DNA of 64,000 nt from Gemmobacter caeni (GTDB taxonomy: Bacteria > Pseudomonadota > Alphaproteobacteria > Rhodobacterales > Rhodobacteraceae). Of the stretch, positions 1 to 8,303 are shown one piece after another. Both the position numbers and the translations under genes were made by a program. The notes below the pieces were generated by a model. The model had not been told where the DNA came from, made no database searches, and saw only the letters and a list, made by a program, of their open reading frames with translations. Within the stretch, counting starts at the first letter, position 1. Each line of letters begins with the position of its first letter. Location: assembly GCF_003054195.1 (NCBI RefSeq), contig NZ_QBKP01000020.1:1-64000 (forward strand). The letters are read 5' to 3'.

Positions 1-1271
1 TGCGGCGGCTTCGGCCCGAGCGCCTGCTGCAGCGCCGACAGCGCCACCGAGGTCAGGAGTTTGCTGACAAGGCCGCCGACGACCGTGCTGCCGATATCCG
101 CACCAAACGGCTGAAGGAACGCCCGGACGTAATCCTCGTCCGACAGGCCCGCTTCCGGCAGTGGCCGGGCAGAGAACGGCTTGGCCGCGTCGAGAAGATC
201 CTGCAACGGCGCCGGGGGATCGATCTGGACCGCATGCCGCCCCACATGGATCAGACCGCCGCCTTCGTCGATCAGAGCGGACGGCACCAGACCACGCTCC
301 CAGAGGTTACCGGGTTGATAGTCCCAGCCATAGCCGATCCCCTCGGGCAGCATGACGGTCAGATCGCCATAAAGCCGGTGCCAGCCAAGCGACCAGCTTT
401 CCTCACCCGCACCCCAGCCCACCAGCTCGACGGCAAGCCATTCGTCCTGGGTGTCGATCCCGGCCGTGATGACGGCCACGCCGGGCGGCAGGCCCTCGCC
501 CCAATGCTCAACGCGACGGGAAAGTGCGCCGGAATCGACCGTCTGGGCGGCTTCCTCCTCCCAAGTCTCGCCCAGCTTGGTGTTGACCCAAGATTTCAGG
601 CGGGCAGGATCGGCGGCCACGCGGCCATGCTCGGCAGCAATCTCGGCCCATGTCTCGAATGGCGACAGCAGCGCTGGCAGATGATAGCCACGAATGCGGC
701 CGTCACCGGGCGCGGTGGCCTGCCAATTTCCGCCGCGCAACAGGGTGGACTTCTCCCGCTCTTCGTGTACCCCACCGCATTCCGGGCAAACACATGCGGC
801 ATCCTCGGGTTTGCCCTTCGGCCAGCGAATATCCTTCCAAGCGACGGTAAAAGCATGGGCGCAGTGCAGGCAGGAGACGAAAAACCGCCGCTGATCCGAT
901 TCCAGATAGGCGGCCTCGATCCGGCCGAAGCCTTTGATCGTCGGGGTGCTGATCATCAGGATTTTGCGGCGGCCGCGATAAGTGACGGTGCGCTGGACCG
1001 CCAGTGCGATTGGGTCGCCTTCGCCCTCCACGTCCAGCGGGAAGGCGTCGATTTCGTCCATGACAAGGAACCGCGCCGGGGTCGAGCGGAGCGAGGATGC
1101 GGCATTGGCCCCGGTCATCACCAGCTCACCCCCAGTGAACCGCTTGTGGGTGGCGGTGTTCCCGGCCTCACGGCTCTTGGCGGGCACCACGCGGGCGGTG
1201 ATCTCGGGCACGATCTCGAAGAACGGATCAATCCGGGTGCCTGACGTTGAAGAAGCTGCGCAGGTGCTTGT
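1..1271 (-). pseudogene. Phage terminase large subunit (GpA family), N-terminally truncated, runs off window
   Basis: The reverse strand reads open from just after a TGA at 1274-1272 down to base 1, with no ATG start in place. The first part matches the GpA (lambda-type) terminase large subunit: RIDPFFEIVPE, then the Walker B-like FLVMDEIDAFP, a region STPTIKGFGRIE, Cys pairs (CLHC, CPEC) and the nuclease-type motif ITAGIDTQDEWLAVELVGWG. The N-terminal part with Walker A is missing, so the packaging ATPase cannot be functional. From about base 360 leftwards the frame continues without a stop, but the sequence (starting TVMLPEGIGYGWDY) no longer resembles the GpA C-terminus known to me, which suggests an internal deletion or fusion. 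The gene continues beyond base 1. I read it as a decayed prophage fragment. Confidence 0.75.
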
Positions 1272-1369
1272 TCATTTCGGCCTCGCCTGACACCAGTTCC
1301 TGACGCAATCCAAAGCGCCGCCCTGTGTCATACACGGCGGCGCTTTTTACGTTCGAGCGAAAAATTTTC

Positions 1370-1413
1370 CTGCCAAAGCCTTTACGCCGTTCTGCCAAAG
1401 CTGGTACGCCGCT
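1370..1413. repeat. Two tandem 22-base repeats
   Basis: Two head-to-tail copies, 1370-1391 and 1392-1413. Both begin CTGCCAAAGC and share TACGCCG in the second half; 18 of 22 positions are identical. A weaker resemblance (TTGCCAAG) follows near 1436. Such spacing resembles iterons or operator repeats, but only two copies are present. Confidence 0.6.
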
Positions 1414-1693
1414 ACACATATTGGCCGGATCGGCTTGCCAAGATGCGCGACACCAGCCAAATGCTGCCGTTCATCAGTTTTGTCGCCGATGATGGATGCT
1501 GCAATGGAGCATCCGCCATGCGTGGTCGGTGGGTATCGCATGACGAACTGAAACCTTTACCCCTTGACGGCTGCAGCAGCGATCACTGCGGCTGCGACTA
1601 TCGATGCATGTCTCGAAGGATGGCGATAAGCAGGCAGCCAGACTGGACAATTTCCTCATGATTTGGCTGGTGGTAGAAGAAAGAGGCGGAATG

Positions 1694-1893
1694 CGTCAGG
1701 ATTGCCACGATGAGCGCCGATCCTGACGTTTAGCTCGGTCAGACCTTGCTGCGGTGGCGGAGGCCTGTCACGCAACCAGAGAATCCAGCATTTATTGGCT
1801 TTTTTTCAGGTCTGACCACAGGAGCTAAGGTTTGGCGTTTCGGTCAGACCTTGATCCTCTGTTTTGGACCTCTCACTAGACCTGACGTTCAGG
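1694..1893. repeat. Cluster of short inverted and direct repeats
   Basis: CGTCAGGAT (1694-1702) is inverted exactly as ATCCTGACG (1720-1728). CGGTCAGACCTTG occurs at 1736-1748 and again at 1841-1853, with a reversed copy CAGGTCTGACC at 1807-1817 between them. CCTGACGTT followed by TAG or CAG occurs near 1722 and 1881; the latter forms a small dyad CCTGA-CGT-TCAGG. A T-rich run lies at 1800-1806. No coding frame explains this; it looks like a binding or recombination site. Confidence 0.6.
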
Positions 1894-2330
1894 TTTGACA
1901 CAGCGGCCTCGGCGTGGATCTGCAATTTTTTTGTGTGTTATCTGCCTGTTGCCCAATGCTGGCCGGATGATCGGTGGATGTTATCCATGTGATGGCTCGA
2001 TGTTATGCAAAACGGTCAAATTTCGCGGGCTCTATCACGTCACTACCAAAGCACTTTTCGGCACAATGGGCAGTTTCTTCTGTGGTTTCATGCCCTTAGA
2101 GGAGATGCACCCCAACACCTTTCACTGACAAAGGTAAGACACCCCTACAGGCGCAACCTCAATTTCTGGATGGAAATTTTCCGCAGCGCCATTTCCCGTC
2201 CGTGCCAGATGGAAATGAGATGGTCAGCCTTAACAACCGGACAGCGTAGCTTCGCATCTGCCAGGCGTGGCCGGAACGCAGGACGCGGGGCGAACCCGCG
2301 CCAACCATGAAGTGGTCATCCGCAAAGCAA

Positions 2331-2358
2331 AAAGGGCGGCCTTCGCAGGCCGCCCTTT
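2331..2358. terminator. Rho-independent terminator
   Basis: Perfect 12-base stem AAAGGGCGGCCT / AGGCCGCCCTTT with loop TCGC. It lies just past the stop of the reverse-strand L,D-transpeptidase gene (ends 2377) and has A and T tracts on its two sides, so it could work in both directions. Confidence 0.85.
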
Positions 2359-2376
2359 CCCAACTCGGCACCGCGC

Positions 2377-3210
2377 TTACTGGCCCAGCGTGCCAGCCTG
2401 ATGTTCGGCGGCGGCTTCGGCGGCTTCGCGGGCGATCTGTTCCTCCAGCTTCTTCTCGTTGATCGCGCGTTTGGCGGCGATTTCCTCAAGACGGCTGGCG
2501 TCATAGGGGATCAGAAGGCCCCATTCATCTTCCATGAACTTGCCTTCCAGCCGCTCCGATTCCTCGCGCGAGCGCGACTTGACGGTGGTCCCCAGCGGGA
2601 TGCGGTCATAGAGGTCGATGATGTCCTGATTGAACAGCCGGATGCAGCCCGCCGAAGTGGCCCGCCCGATGGAGCGGTTGTCGATGGTGCCGTGGATACG
2701 GAAATAGGTGTCCCGGCCGCCGCGATAGAGATAGAGTGCGCGCGAACCCAGCGGATTTTCCAGGCCGCCCGGCAAACCGCCCGCATATTCGGCATAGAAT
2801 TCCGGCATCGTGCGGATCATGTTCGCAGTCGGCGTCCAGGACGGCCATTTCTGCTTGCGGTTCACCGTCGCATTGCCCCGGAACCCCAGACCGGCGCGGC
2901 CAACGGCGATGGAATAGCGCCGCGCCATCCCACCCTGCTCGACCAGATACAGCTTCCGGGCAAAAGCATCGACCACGATGGTGCCCGGCGCCTCGGGGCC
3001 GTTATAGGCCACATCCTCGCGCGGGGGAGAGCCGATGAACTGGTTCGGCTTCACCGCCGGAATGGTGATCCCCTCGTCCACCATGGCGCCGTAGCCGGGC
3101 GGGGCTTCCTGCGGCGCGGGCTGCTGGGCGGCGGGGGCGGCACAAGCCGCCAGAAGCGGCAGCACGATCAGGGCAAGAAAGCGGGAGCGCAAGCTGGAAA
3201 CCATTCGCAT
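2377..3210 (-). CDS. L,D-transpeptidase (YkuD) lipoprotein
   Basis: 277 residues. An N-terminal hydrophobic segment ends in the lipobox LLAAC (Cys23), so it should be a periplasm-facing lipoprotein. A Pro/Ala/Gln-rich linker follows, then a YkuD domain from about residue 75 to 215 (GTIVVDAFARKLYLV at its start). The active-site region has His173 and nucleophile Cys189 in SAGCIRL; the more usual form is SHGC. Family members form 3-3 peptidoglycan cross-links or attach proteins to peptidoglycan. The last 50 residues are charged and probably helical. A second paralogue lies at 6083. The start ATG at 3210 has a weak ribosome site; a second Met two codons on is possible. Confidence 0.88.
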   Translation of the reverse strand: MRMVSSLRSRFLALIVLPLLAACAAPAAQQPAPQEAPPGYGAMVDEGITIPAVKPNQFIGSPPREDVAYNGPEAPGTIVVDAFARKLYLVEQGGMARRYSIAVGRAGLGFRGNATVNRKQKWPSWTPTANMIRTMPEFYAEYAGGLPGGLENPLGSRALYLYRGGRDTYFRIHGTIDNRSIGRATSAGCIRLFNQDIIDLYDRIPLGTTVKSRSREESERLEGKFMEDEWGLLIPYDASRLEEIAAKRAINEKKLEEQIAREAAEAAAEHQAGTLGQ

Positions 3211-3313
3211 GTTATCTTTCGGCAGAGATTCTTATTTGGGTGCGACCCTTTGGATCAGCACCGAGCACGCGGCTCAGGTCAAGCCCTCAAAACGGTTCGG
3301 CTTCAAAAGAATA

Positions 3314-3335
3314 CCCCCGGCCAAAGGACCGGGGG
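3314..3335. terminator. Hairpin terminator
   Basis: Stem CCCCCGG / CCGGGGG with 8-base loop, 24 bases past the stop of the reverse-strand gene at 3359-5515. Confidence 0.7.
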
Positions 3336-3358
3336 CAGATTGCGCAACAGTCAGGCGA

Positions 3359-5515
3359 TCAGCGCAGCGCGCCGACGGACCACAGGAAGGTTTCGCCCGA
3401 ACTGTCGTCCACGCCGTCATTGTCGGTCACCAGCCAGCCGGTGCCGGTAGCGTCGATGGCAAAGCCCTCGACCTTTTCGGCGGTATAGCCATGCCACTGC
3501 GCCAGATCGGGTTTGAGATCCCGCACCAGCTCTTTCGTCACCACCGGCAGGTCACTCCCCAGCGGGGCGGGTTGCAGTTGCGCCAGCGGCACGCGGGTCA
3601 GGTGTTTCACCTGTGCGGCGTCACCCGTGCCGTTGTCACGCTCGATGAAATAGGCCCAGTCACCGTCGATCTGGATTTCAGAAAGACCCATCCAGCGGCC
3701 CTCGGCCGGAACTTCCAGCGGATAGTGCACGGCCCCCCAGGTCTTTTCCTTCAGATCATAGGCCAGCAGCTTGACCATGCCTTTTGGATCGTCCCCCCAC
3801 TCGCGCTGCATGGCCAGCCACAGCCGGTCGCCCTGCACGGCAATGCCTTCGGCGCCGAAACGGGTCTGATGCGCCAGCAACTCGTCCGGCAGCGCGATTT
3901 CCTTGTCGATCGCGCCTTCGGCATCGACGTGGTAGATCGCATGCGGCACCAGTTTGTCGGCACGGCCTTCCGAGGCCAGCCAGAAGCCGCCCTCGCCATC
4001 CGTGGCAATACCTTCCAGATCCAGCTTCTGCGCCGGATCGCCGTCACGCGTCACCACCACGGCGCCGGTGATGCGGGCCGGGGTTTGAGTCGCGTCGATG
4101 GTGTAGATGGTGGGGGCGGCGCGATAGACGCTGTCCGACACCGCATAAAGCTTGCCGGGGGTCGCCGGATCGGCAGCCAGCGCCGACAACGCACCCCAGC
4201 CGATGCCGGTGCCTTCGGCGGTCAGTGTCGGATAGGCGGGGGTGCCCTCCGCGCGTTCATAGATCATGACATGGGCGCGCACGCCGCCATCCTCGACCAG
4301 ATCGACTTCGTTCGCGGTAACGAACAGATTGCGTGAGGGGACTGCAACAGCGCCTTCCGGGCTGATGCCCGAGGGGAGAAGCTGCTTCAGCACCGGAGCG
4401 GCCGGATCAGTCAGATCATAGACCCCAACGATGGATGCACGCTCTGACACGACGAAAGCCATGGTCGTGCCGTCAAAGCTCGCGATCTCGATGGATTCGG
4501 TTTCGACGCCCTTCTTGTTGCGGTGCTCGGGGTAATGGCCGATGGCAGCAATCGCCTGTTCGAACCGCGCACCGTCCTCGTAAACGACCGAGCCATCGCG
4601 GTTCCAGATCGTCCAGCCACGCGAACCGCCCTTCCAGTCGCCTTCATTGGCGGTGATCAGGTGGTCATTGTCCAGCCATTTCACCCCGTCGGGTTCGCGC
4701 AGAACACCATCTTTCTTGCCCGAGAAATCCAGCTTGCCGTCTTTCTTGGTGTCGATACCCGCCAGATCGACCGCGCCGGCGCTGAAATGGCTGGCCACCT
4801 TGCCATCGGCACCAATGATCACGATGTGGTTGTTCTCTTGCAGCGTCACCACGATGTCACCGGCGGCATTCACGTCGATGAATTCAGGTTCCGGGTCTTC
4901 CGGAGCGATCCCGGCAAGGCCCGTAACGTCGATCTTCTGCGCATTGGCACAGTCCACCGCGCCATCCTTCAGCGGCAGCTTCACCACATAGCCCGCAGGC
5001 ATCTGCGGCAGGTCACCGTCATTCAGATCCTCGTCGCGCTCGTTCTCGATGGCCACGGCGACAAAGCTGCCATCCTTGGCGCGCACCACCGAATCCGGCT
5101 GGCCGCCCAGATCGCATTCGGCCACGACCGCTTTCGACGCCAGATCGACCGAGACCAGCTTGCCCGACGGCGCGGTATAGCTTTCCGAGGTATTCACGCC
5201 GACGAAGGCCATGCCGCCGATCACCTGTGCCGTGGTCGGCTCGCCCCCCATGTCGATATTGCCCATGGGCTTCGGCGCTTTCGGGTCCGCGATGTCAACC
5301 AGACCGATCACGCCCAGCGGGCTGTCGGAATAGATCAGGGTCATCCCGTCCTCGGTCGCAGTGATGATTTCCGCGCTGGTCGGACGCGCGTGATCCTCGC
5401 CTTCCGCCATATTCTGCGGCGTGGCGAAGCTGGCGATGCGGTTGAACACGGGTTCGGACAGGGCCGGGGTCGCGGCCACCAGCGCAAGGGCCGAGGTGAA
5501 GGTCAGAAAACGCAT
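3359..5515 (-). CDS. Secreted esterase-like/phytase-type beta-propeller protein
   Basis: 718 residues from ATG 5515, chosen because a clear signal peptide (MRFLTFTSALALVAATPALS) begins there and AGGA lies about 9 bases upstream; the frame stays open 26 codons further. The N-terminal half (about 30-400) has propeller-like repeats (GLVDIADPKAP, KLVSVDLASKAV, LREPDGVKWLDNDHL). The C-terminal half matches the esterase-like activity of phytase domain (LDLEGIATDGEGGFWLASEG, FGAEGIAVQGDRLWLAMQ, VEGFAIDATGTGWLVTDNDG). It should be periplasmic or exported, probably acting on phosphate or carboxylic esters; the true substrate cannot be told from sequence. Single gene between two terminator hairpins and a divergent neighbour. 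Confidence 0.8.
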   Translation of the reverse strand: MRFLTFTSALALVAATPALSEPVFNRIASFATPQNMAEGEDHARPTSAEIITATEDGMTLIYSDSPLGVIGLVDIADPKAPKPMGNIDMGGEPTTAQVIGGMAFVGVNTSESYTAPSGKLVSVDLASKAVVAECDLGGQPDSVVRAKDGSFVAVAIENERDEDLNDGDLPQMPAGYVVKLPLKDGAVDCANAQKIDVTGLAGIAPEDPEPEFIDVNAAGDIVVTLQENNHIVIIGADGKVASHFSAGAVDLAGIDTKKDGKLDFSGKKDGVLREPDGVKWLDNDHLITANEGDWKGGSRGWTIWNRDGSVVYEDGARFEQAIAAIGHYPEHRNKKGVETESIEIASFDGTTMAFVVSERASIVGVYDLTDPAAPVLKQLLPSGISPEGAVAVPSRNLFVTANEVDLVEDGGVRAHVMIYERAEGTPAYPTLTAEGTGIGWGALSALAADPATPGKLYAVSDSVYRAAPTIYTIDATQTPARITGAVVVTRDGDPAQKLDLEGIATDGEGGFWLASEGRADKLVPHAIYHVDAEGAIDKEIALPDELLAHQTRFGAEGIAVQGDRLWLAMQREWGDDPKGMVKLLAYDLKEKTWGAVHYPLEVPAEGRWMGLSEIQIDGDWAYFIERDNGTGDAAQVKHLTRVPLAQLQPAPLGSDLPVVTKELVRDLKPDLAQWHGYTAEKVEGFAIDATGTGWLVTDNDGVDDSSGETFLWSVGALR

Positions 5516-5671
5516 GGGCAATCCTCGATGAGTGATGGCCGACCCATGCGGGCGCCGCGTAACGTGCCCATGACGGCGATATGACGCTTTCACGAAATCC
5601 CTGCGCCTGCTCGCGCCGATGTGTTCGGAAGCGGTGTCGACAGGCCCGCGCGGCGTTGCTACCTGTCAGCC

Positions 5672-6025
5672 ATGTCCGCGTTGCGCCCCCTGTTCCTGAC
5701 GCTGATGGTCCTCATGGTCTTGCCTTGGGGGGCCTATGCTGGTGTGGGCGGGTCCTGGGCGCATCTGCACGGCCATGGCACGGCGGTGACCACCGCGCCC
5801 GTGACGCCTGTGATCGAGCGCGCGCGCCACAACTGCCGCACCGCCACTCTGCCCGGTGCCCCCTGCGGCACCGATCTGGCGCCGCCTCCGGCCGAGACCG
5901 GGCTGGTGGCGCCCGACTGGCGCGGGGCCGTCGCCGCCAGAAGTGCCGCTTGGCACAACAGCCATCCATCACGCCCGCCGGTCCGCCCACCCAGGCTCCT
6001 GCTGAAACACCTGCCCCGCGCCTGA
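5672..6025 (+). CDS. Small exported protein, unknown function
   Basis: 117 residues. ATG 5672 is chosen because it directly begins a signal peptide (MSALRPLFLTLMVLMVLPWGAYA). The mature part is rich in Pro, Ala, His and Arg and has two cysteines 11 apart (CRTATLPGAPCG) that could form a disulfide. The ribosome site is poor. It lies 57 bases before an L,D-transpeptidase gene on the same strand, so they may be cotranscribed. I do not recognise a family; a spurious frame is possible but the signal peptide argues for a real gene. Confidence 0.5.
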   Translation: MSALRPLFLTLMVLMVLPWGAYAGVGGSWAHLHGHGTAVTTAPVTPVIERARHNCRTATLPGAPCGTDLAPPPAETGLVAPDWRGAVAARSAAWHNSHPSRPPVRPPRLLLKHLPRA

Positions 6026-6082
6026 GGCGCTTTCGTTTCAGCCTGCATAGGCCCGTTCCAGCCTGCCAAGGATCATTTCGTC

Positions 6083-6778
6083 ATGCTTACCCGTCGTCTG
6101 TTCGCCGCCGCCGGTGCTGCGGCCACCCTTTCCGCCTGTGTCAAACCCGCCGTCGCGCCGCCACCGCCCGAGCCGGAGAAACCGGACTGGCCACCGCTGC
6201 CCGCCTTTTACGGCGCCATTACGGACGAGCCCTTCCCGGTGCCCGCCGTGCCGGAGGGGATCGTCCCGCCCGAACTCTGGCGTCAGACCGTCGCCAATCC
6301 CTTCCCCGGCGACAAGCCCGGCACCATCGTCATCAACCCCTCCGCAGGATTGCTTTATCTGGTCGAATCGTCGGAAAGCGCTCTGCGCTATGGCGCGGGC
6401 ACCGGCGCCGCCGCTTTCGCCTGGTCGGGCAATGCCCGCTTGCAGTTCGGTCGCAAATGGCCGGTCTGGAAGCCGCCCGCCGCGATGATCGCCCGCAGGC
6501 CGGAGCTGGAGCCCTATTCGGTGGCCAATGGCGGCATGCAGCCGGGACCGGACAATCCGCTGGGCGCTCGCGCGCTGTATCTGTTCCAGAATGGAGTTGA
6601 CACGCTTTACCGCATCCATGGCGCCTGCGAACCGAAATACCTTGGCAAGGCCGTATCCTCAGGCTGCATCCGGCTACTGGATCAGGATGTGATTGACCTG
6701 TACGAGCGCGCGCCCCATGGCGCGACGGTCCGTGTTCTGCATGCCGAGATGCCTGCCGAGCTTCTGGGCGTGTACTGA
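6083..6778 (+). CDS. L,D-transpeptidase (YkuD) lipoprotein, second paralogue
   Basis: 231 residues. The signal sequence TRRLFAAAGAAATLSAC has twin arginines and a lipobox ending at Cys19, followed by a Pro-rich linker. The YkuD domain starts about residue 80 (GTIVINPSAGLLYLV). His179 and Cys195 (SSGCIRLLDQDVIDLYER) are the expected catalytic pair, again with a Ser in place of the usual His before GC. It shares the layout KWPxWxPxAxMIxRxPE and DNPLGARALYLF with the protein at 2377-3210, so the two are paralogues. It lacks the charged C-terminal tail. Role: peptidoglycan cross-linking or anchoring in the periplasm. Confidence 0.88.
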   Translation: MLTRRLFAAAGAAATLSACVKPAVAPPPPEPEKPDWPPLPAFYGAITDEPFPVPAVPEGIVPPELWRQTVANPFPGDKPGTIVINPSAGLLYLVESSESALRYGAGTGAAAFAWSGNARLQFGRKWPVWKPPAAMIARRPELEPYSVANGGMQPGPDNPLGARALYLFQNGVDTLYRIHGACEPKYLGKAVSSGCIRLLDQDVIDLYERAPHGATVRVLHAEMPAELLGVY

Positions 6779-6801
6779 CGCCTTGCCCGGCCACAGAAAA
6801 A

Positions 6802-6823
6802 GGGCAGCGCCAAAGCGCTGCCC
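6802..6823. terminator. Bidirectional hairpin terminator
   Basis: Stem GGGCAGCGC / GCGCTGCCC with loop CAAA, preceded by an A run. It sits between the convergent L,D-transpeptidase (ends 6778) and creatinase (ends 6850) genes. Confidence 0.75.
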
Positions 6824-6849
6824 CTGCCCTTCGGTGCGGACGGGTGTTT

Positions 6850-8055
6850 TCAGCCCACGACGTTGAAGGCCGGCCCGAACGGGTATTTGGTGATATCCTC
6901 GCTGCCATCTTCGGTGATGAAAAGGATGTCATGTTCGCGGTAGCCCCCGGCGCCGGGCTGGCCTTCGGGAATGGTCAGCATCGGCTCCATGCTGATGACC
7001 ATGCCCGGTTCCAGCACGGTGTCGATATCCTCGCGCAGCTCCAGCCCCGCCTCGCGGCCATAGTAATGCGACAGCACGCCGAAGCTGTGGCCATAGCCGA
7101 AGGTTCGGTATTGCAGAAGCTGGCGTTCCTCGAAGAAGGCGTTGATCTTCGCCGTCACCTCTGAGCAGGAGGCACCAGGTTTCAGCAGGCTCATGCCATA
7201 TTCATGGGCGGCCACATTCGCCTCCCAGATCTTCAGGCTGGCGGCATCCACTTCGCCCATGAACATCGTCCGTTCCAGCGCGGTGTAATAGCCCGAGATC
7301 ATCGGGAAGGTGTTGAGGCTCAGAATATCGCCCCGCCGCAACTGCCTTGCCGTCACCGGGTTATGCGCCCCGTCGGTATTGATGCCCGACTGGAACCAGA
7401 CCCAGGTGTCACGGTATTCGGCATCGGGAAAGCGGCGCGCGATTTCCAGCTCCATCGCGTCGCGGCCCGCCATGGCCACGTCGATCTCGCGCGCGCCTTC
7501 CTTCACTGCCTCGCGGATGGCAAAGCCACCCACATCTGCCACCGCCGCGCCATTGCGGATGATCTCCAGCTCTGCCGCCGATTTCATCAGGCGCTGGCGC
7601 ATGGTGGCAGGGGCGATGTCGACCAGCTTCGACGGCGACAGGAAGGACCGGAGCTTTTCGGATTGCACCAGCGTCAGGTGATCGCCCTCATAGCCGATTA
7701 CACGGCCCGGCCCGGAAACCGACAGGATCGCGCGCCAGTAATTGTCCCGCTGCCAGTCGGTATAGGTGATGTTGTCGCCATGGCTTCGCCGCCAGGGCTG
7801 GCTCGCGTCGATGCCCGCGCTGATCGTCACGCTTTCGCTGGCGGTGACAACCAGACCGTAGGGCCGCCCGAACGAACAATACAGGAAACCCGAGTAATAG
7901 GCGATATTGTGCATCGAGGTGAAGACGCAGGCGTCCACCCCCTCGGCTTGCATGATCCGGCGCAGCCCCGCCAGCCGCGCGTCATATTCCGACGCGGCGA
8001 AGGGAAGCACGCGGTCCCCTTGGTGGAAGCGATACATTTGCGGACGTTCCGTCAT
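6850..8055 (-). CDS. Creatinase (creatine amidinohydrolase)
   Basis: 401 residues, close to the usual 403-410. It hydrolyses creatine to sarcosine and urea in the cytosol. The fold is that of the M24 (pita-bread) peptidases without metal. The diagnostic creatinase sequence is present throughout: NIAYYSGFLYCSFGRPYGLV, YTDWQRDNYW, WFQSGINTDGAHNPVTARQL with the catalytic His231, LQYRTFGYGHSFG, SHYYGREAGLELREDI and GAGGYREHDIL. These match the Pseudomonas creatinase I know almost word for word, so a plain Xaa-Pro dipeptidase is unlikely. No sarcosine oxidase, creatininase or urease gene lies nearby in this window. It is convergent with the L,D-transpeptidase and divergent from the P1 peptidase gene. 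Confidence 0.9.
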   Translation of the reverse strand: MTERPQMYRFHQGDRVLPFAASEYDARLAGLRRIMQAEGVDACVFTSMHNIAYYSGFLYCSFGRPYGLVVTASESVTISAGIDASQPWRRSHGDNITYTDWQRDNYWRAILSVSGPGRVIGYEGDHLTLVQSEKLRSFLSPSKLVDIAPATMRQRLMKSAAELEIIRNGAAVADVGGFAIREAVKEGAREIDVAMAGRDAMELEIARRFPDAEYRDTWVWFQSGINTDGAHNPVTARQLRRGDILSLNTFPMISGYYTALERTMFMGEVDAASLKIWEANVAAHEYGMSLLKPGASCSEVTAKINAFFEERQLLQYRTFGYGHSFGVLSHYYGREAGLELREDIDTVLEPGMVISMEPMLTIPEGQPGAGGYREHDILFITEDGSEDITKYPFGPAFNVVG

Positions 8056-8147
8056 GTCAGACCTCGTTCATGGGGTCCGGCATATGTGCGGCGAGACCCC
8101 GAAAGGTCCCGGCGTACAGGACTGAGGCAGGTTGCCCTGCAAGCGAC

Positions 8148-8276
8148 GGGGCTAGTGGCCCCTGTGGCGACGCCATCGCCACGGCTCGGATCGAACCTTG
8201 CCCCAAACCGGATCATCCCGCAAGCCCGACCGCAAGCCCCGGCTTTCGGCTTGCCCACCGCGACAAAGCGGGCAAG
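8148..8276. other. Three hairpins between creatinase and P1 peptidase genes
   Basis: The 248-base divergent spacer holds GGGGC/GCCCC (8148-8162), GTGGCGA/TCGCCAC (8164-8182) and CTTGCCC/GGGCAAG (8250-8276). They may be operators or a structured leader of the forward gene starting at 8304. No known riboswitch core was recognised. Confidence 0.4.
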
Positions 8277-8303
8277 TCTGCGCTGACAGGCAGGGAGAAG
8301 GCG

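Larger units (their letters stand above)
1275..2376. other. Gene-poor accessory gap with repeats
   Basis: About 1.1 kb with lower GC than the flanks. Several short open frames occur on both strands, but none has a good ribosome site, recognisable motif or codon bias, so I call no gene. It holds a tandem 22-base repeat (1370-1413), a cluster of inverted and direct repeats (1694-1893), a small hairpin (CGCGGG/CCCGCG, 2284-2300) and a strong terminator hairpin (2331-2358). Position next to the terminase remnant suggests the edge of a degraded prophage or island. Confidence 0.6.

Noticed and set aside
1895-2128. Short forward frames in the 1.3-2.3 kb gap
   Set aside because: No ribosome site, no homologous-looking motif and unusual codon use; treated as non-coding.
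2159-2371. Short reverse frame before the L,D-transpeptidase terminator
   Set aside because: It runs through the terminator hairpin and shows no protein features.
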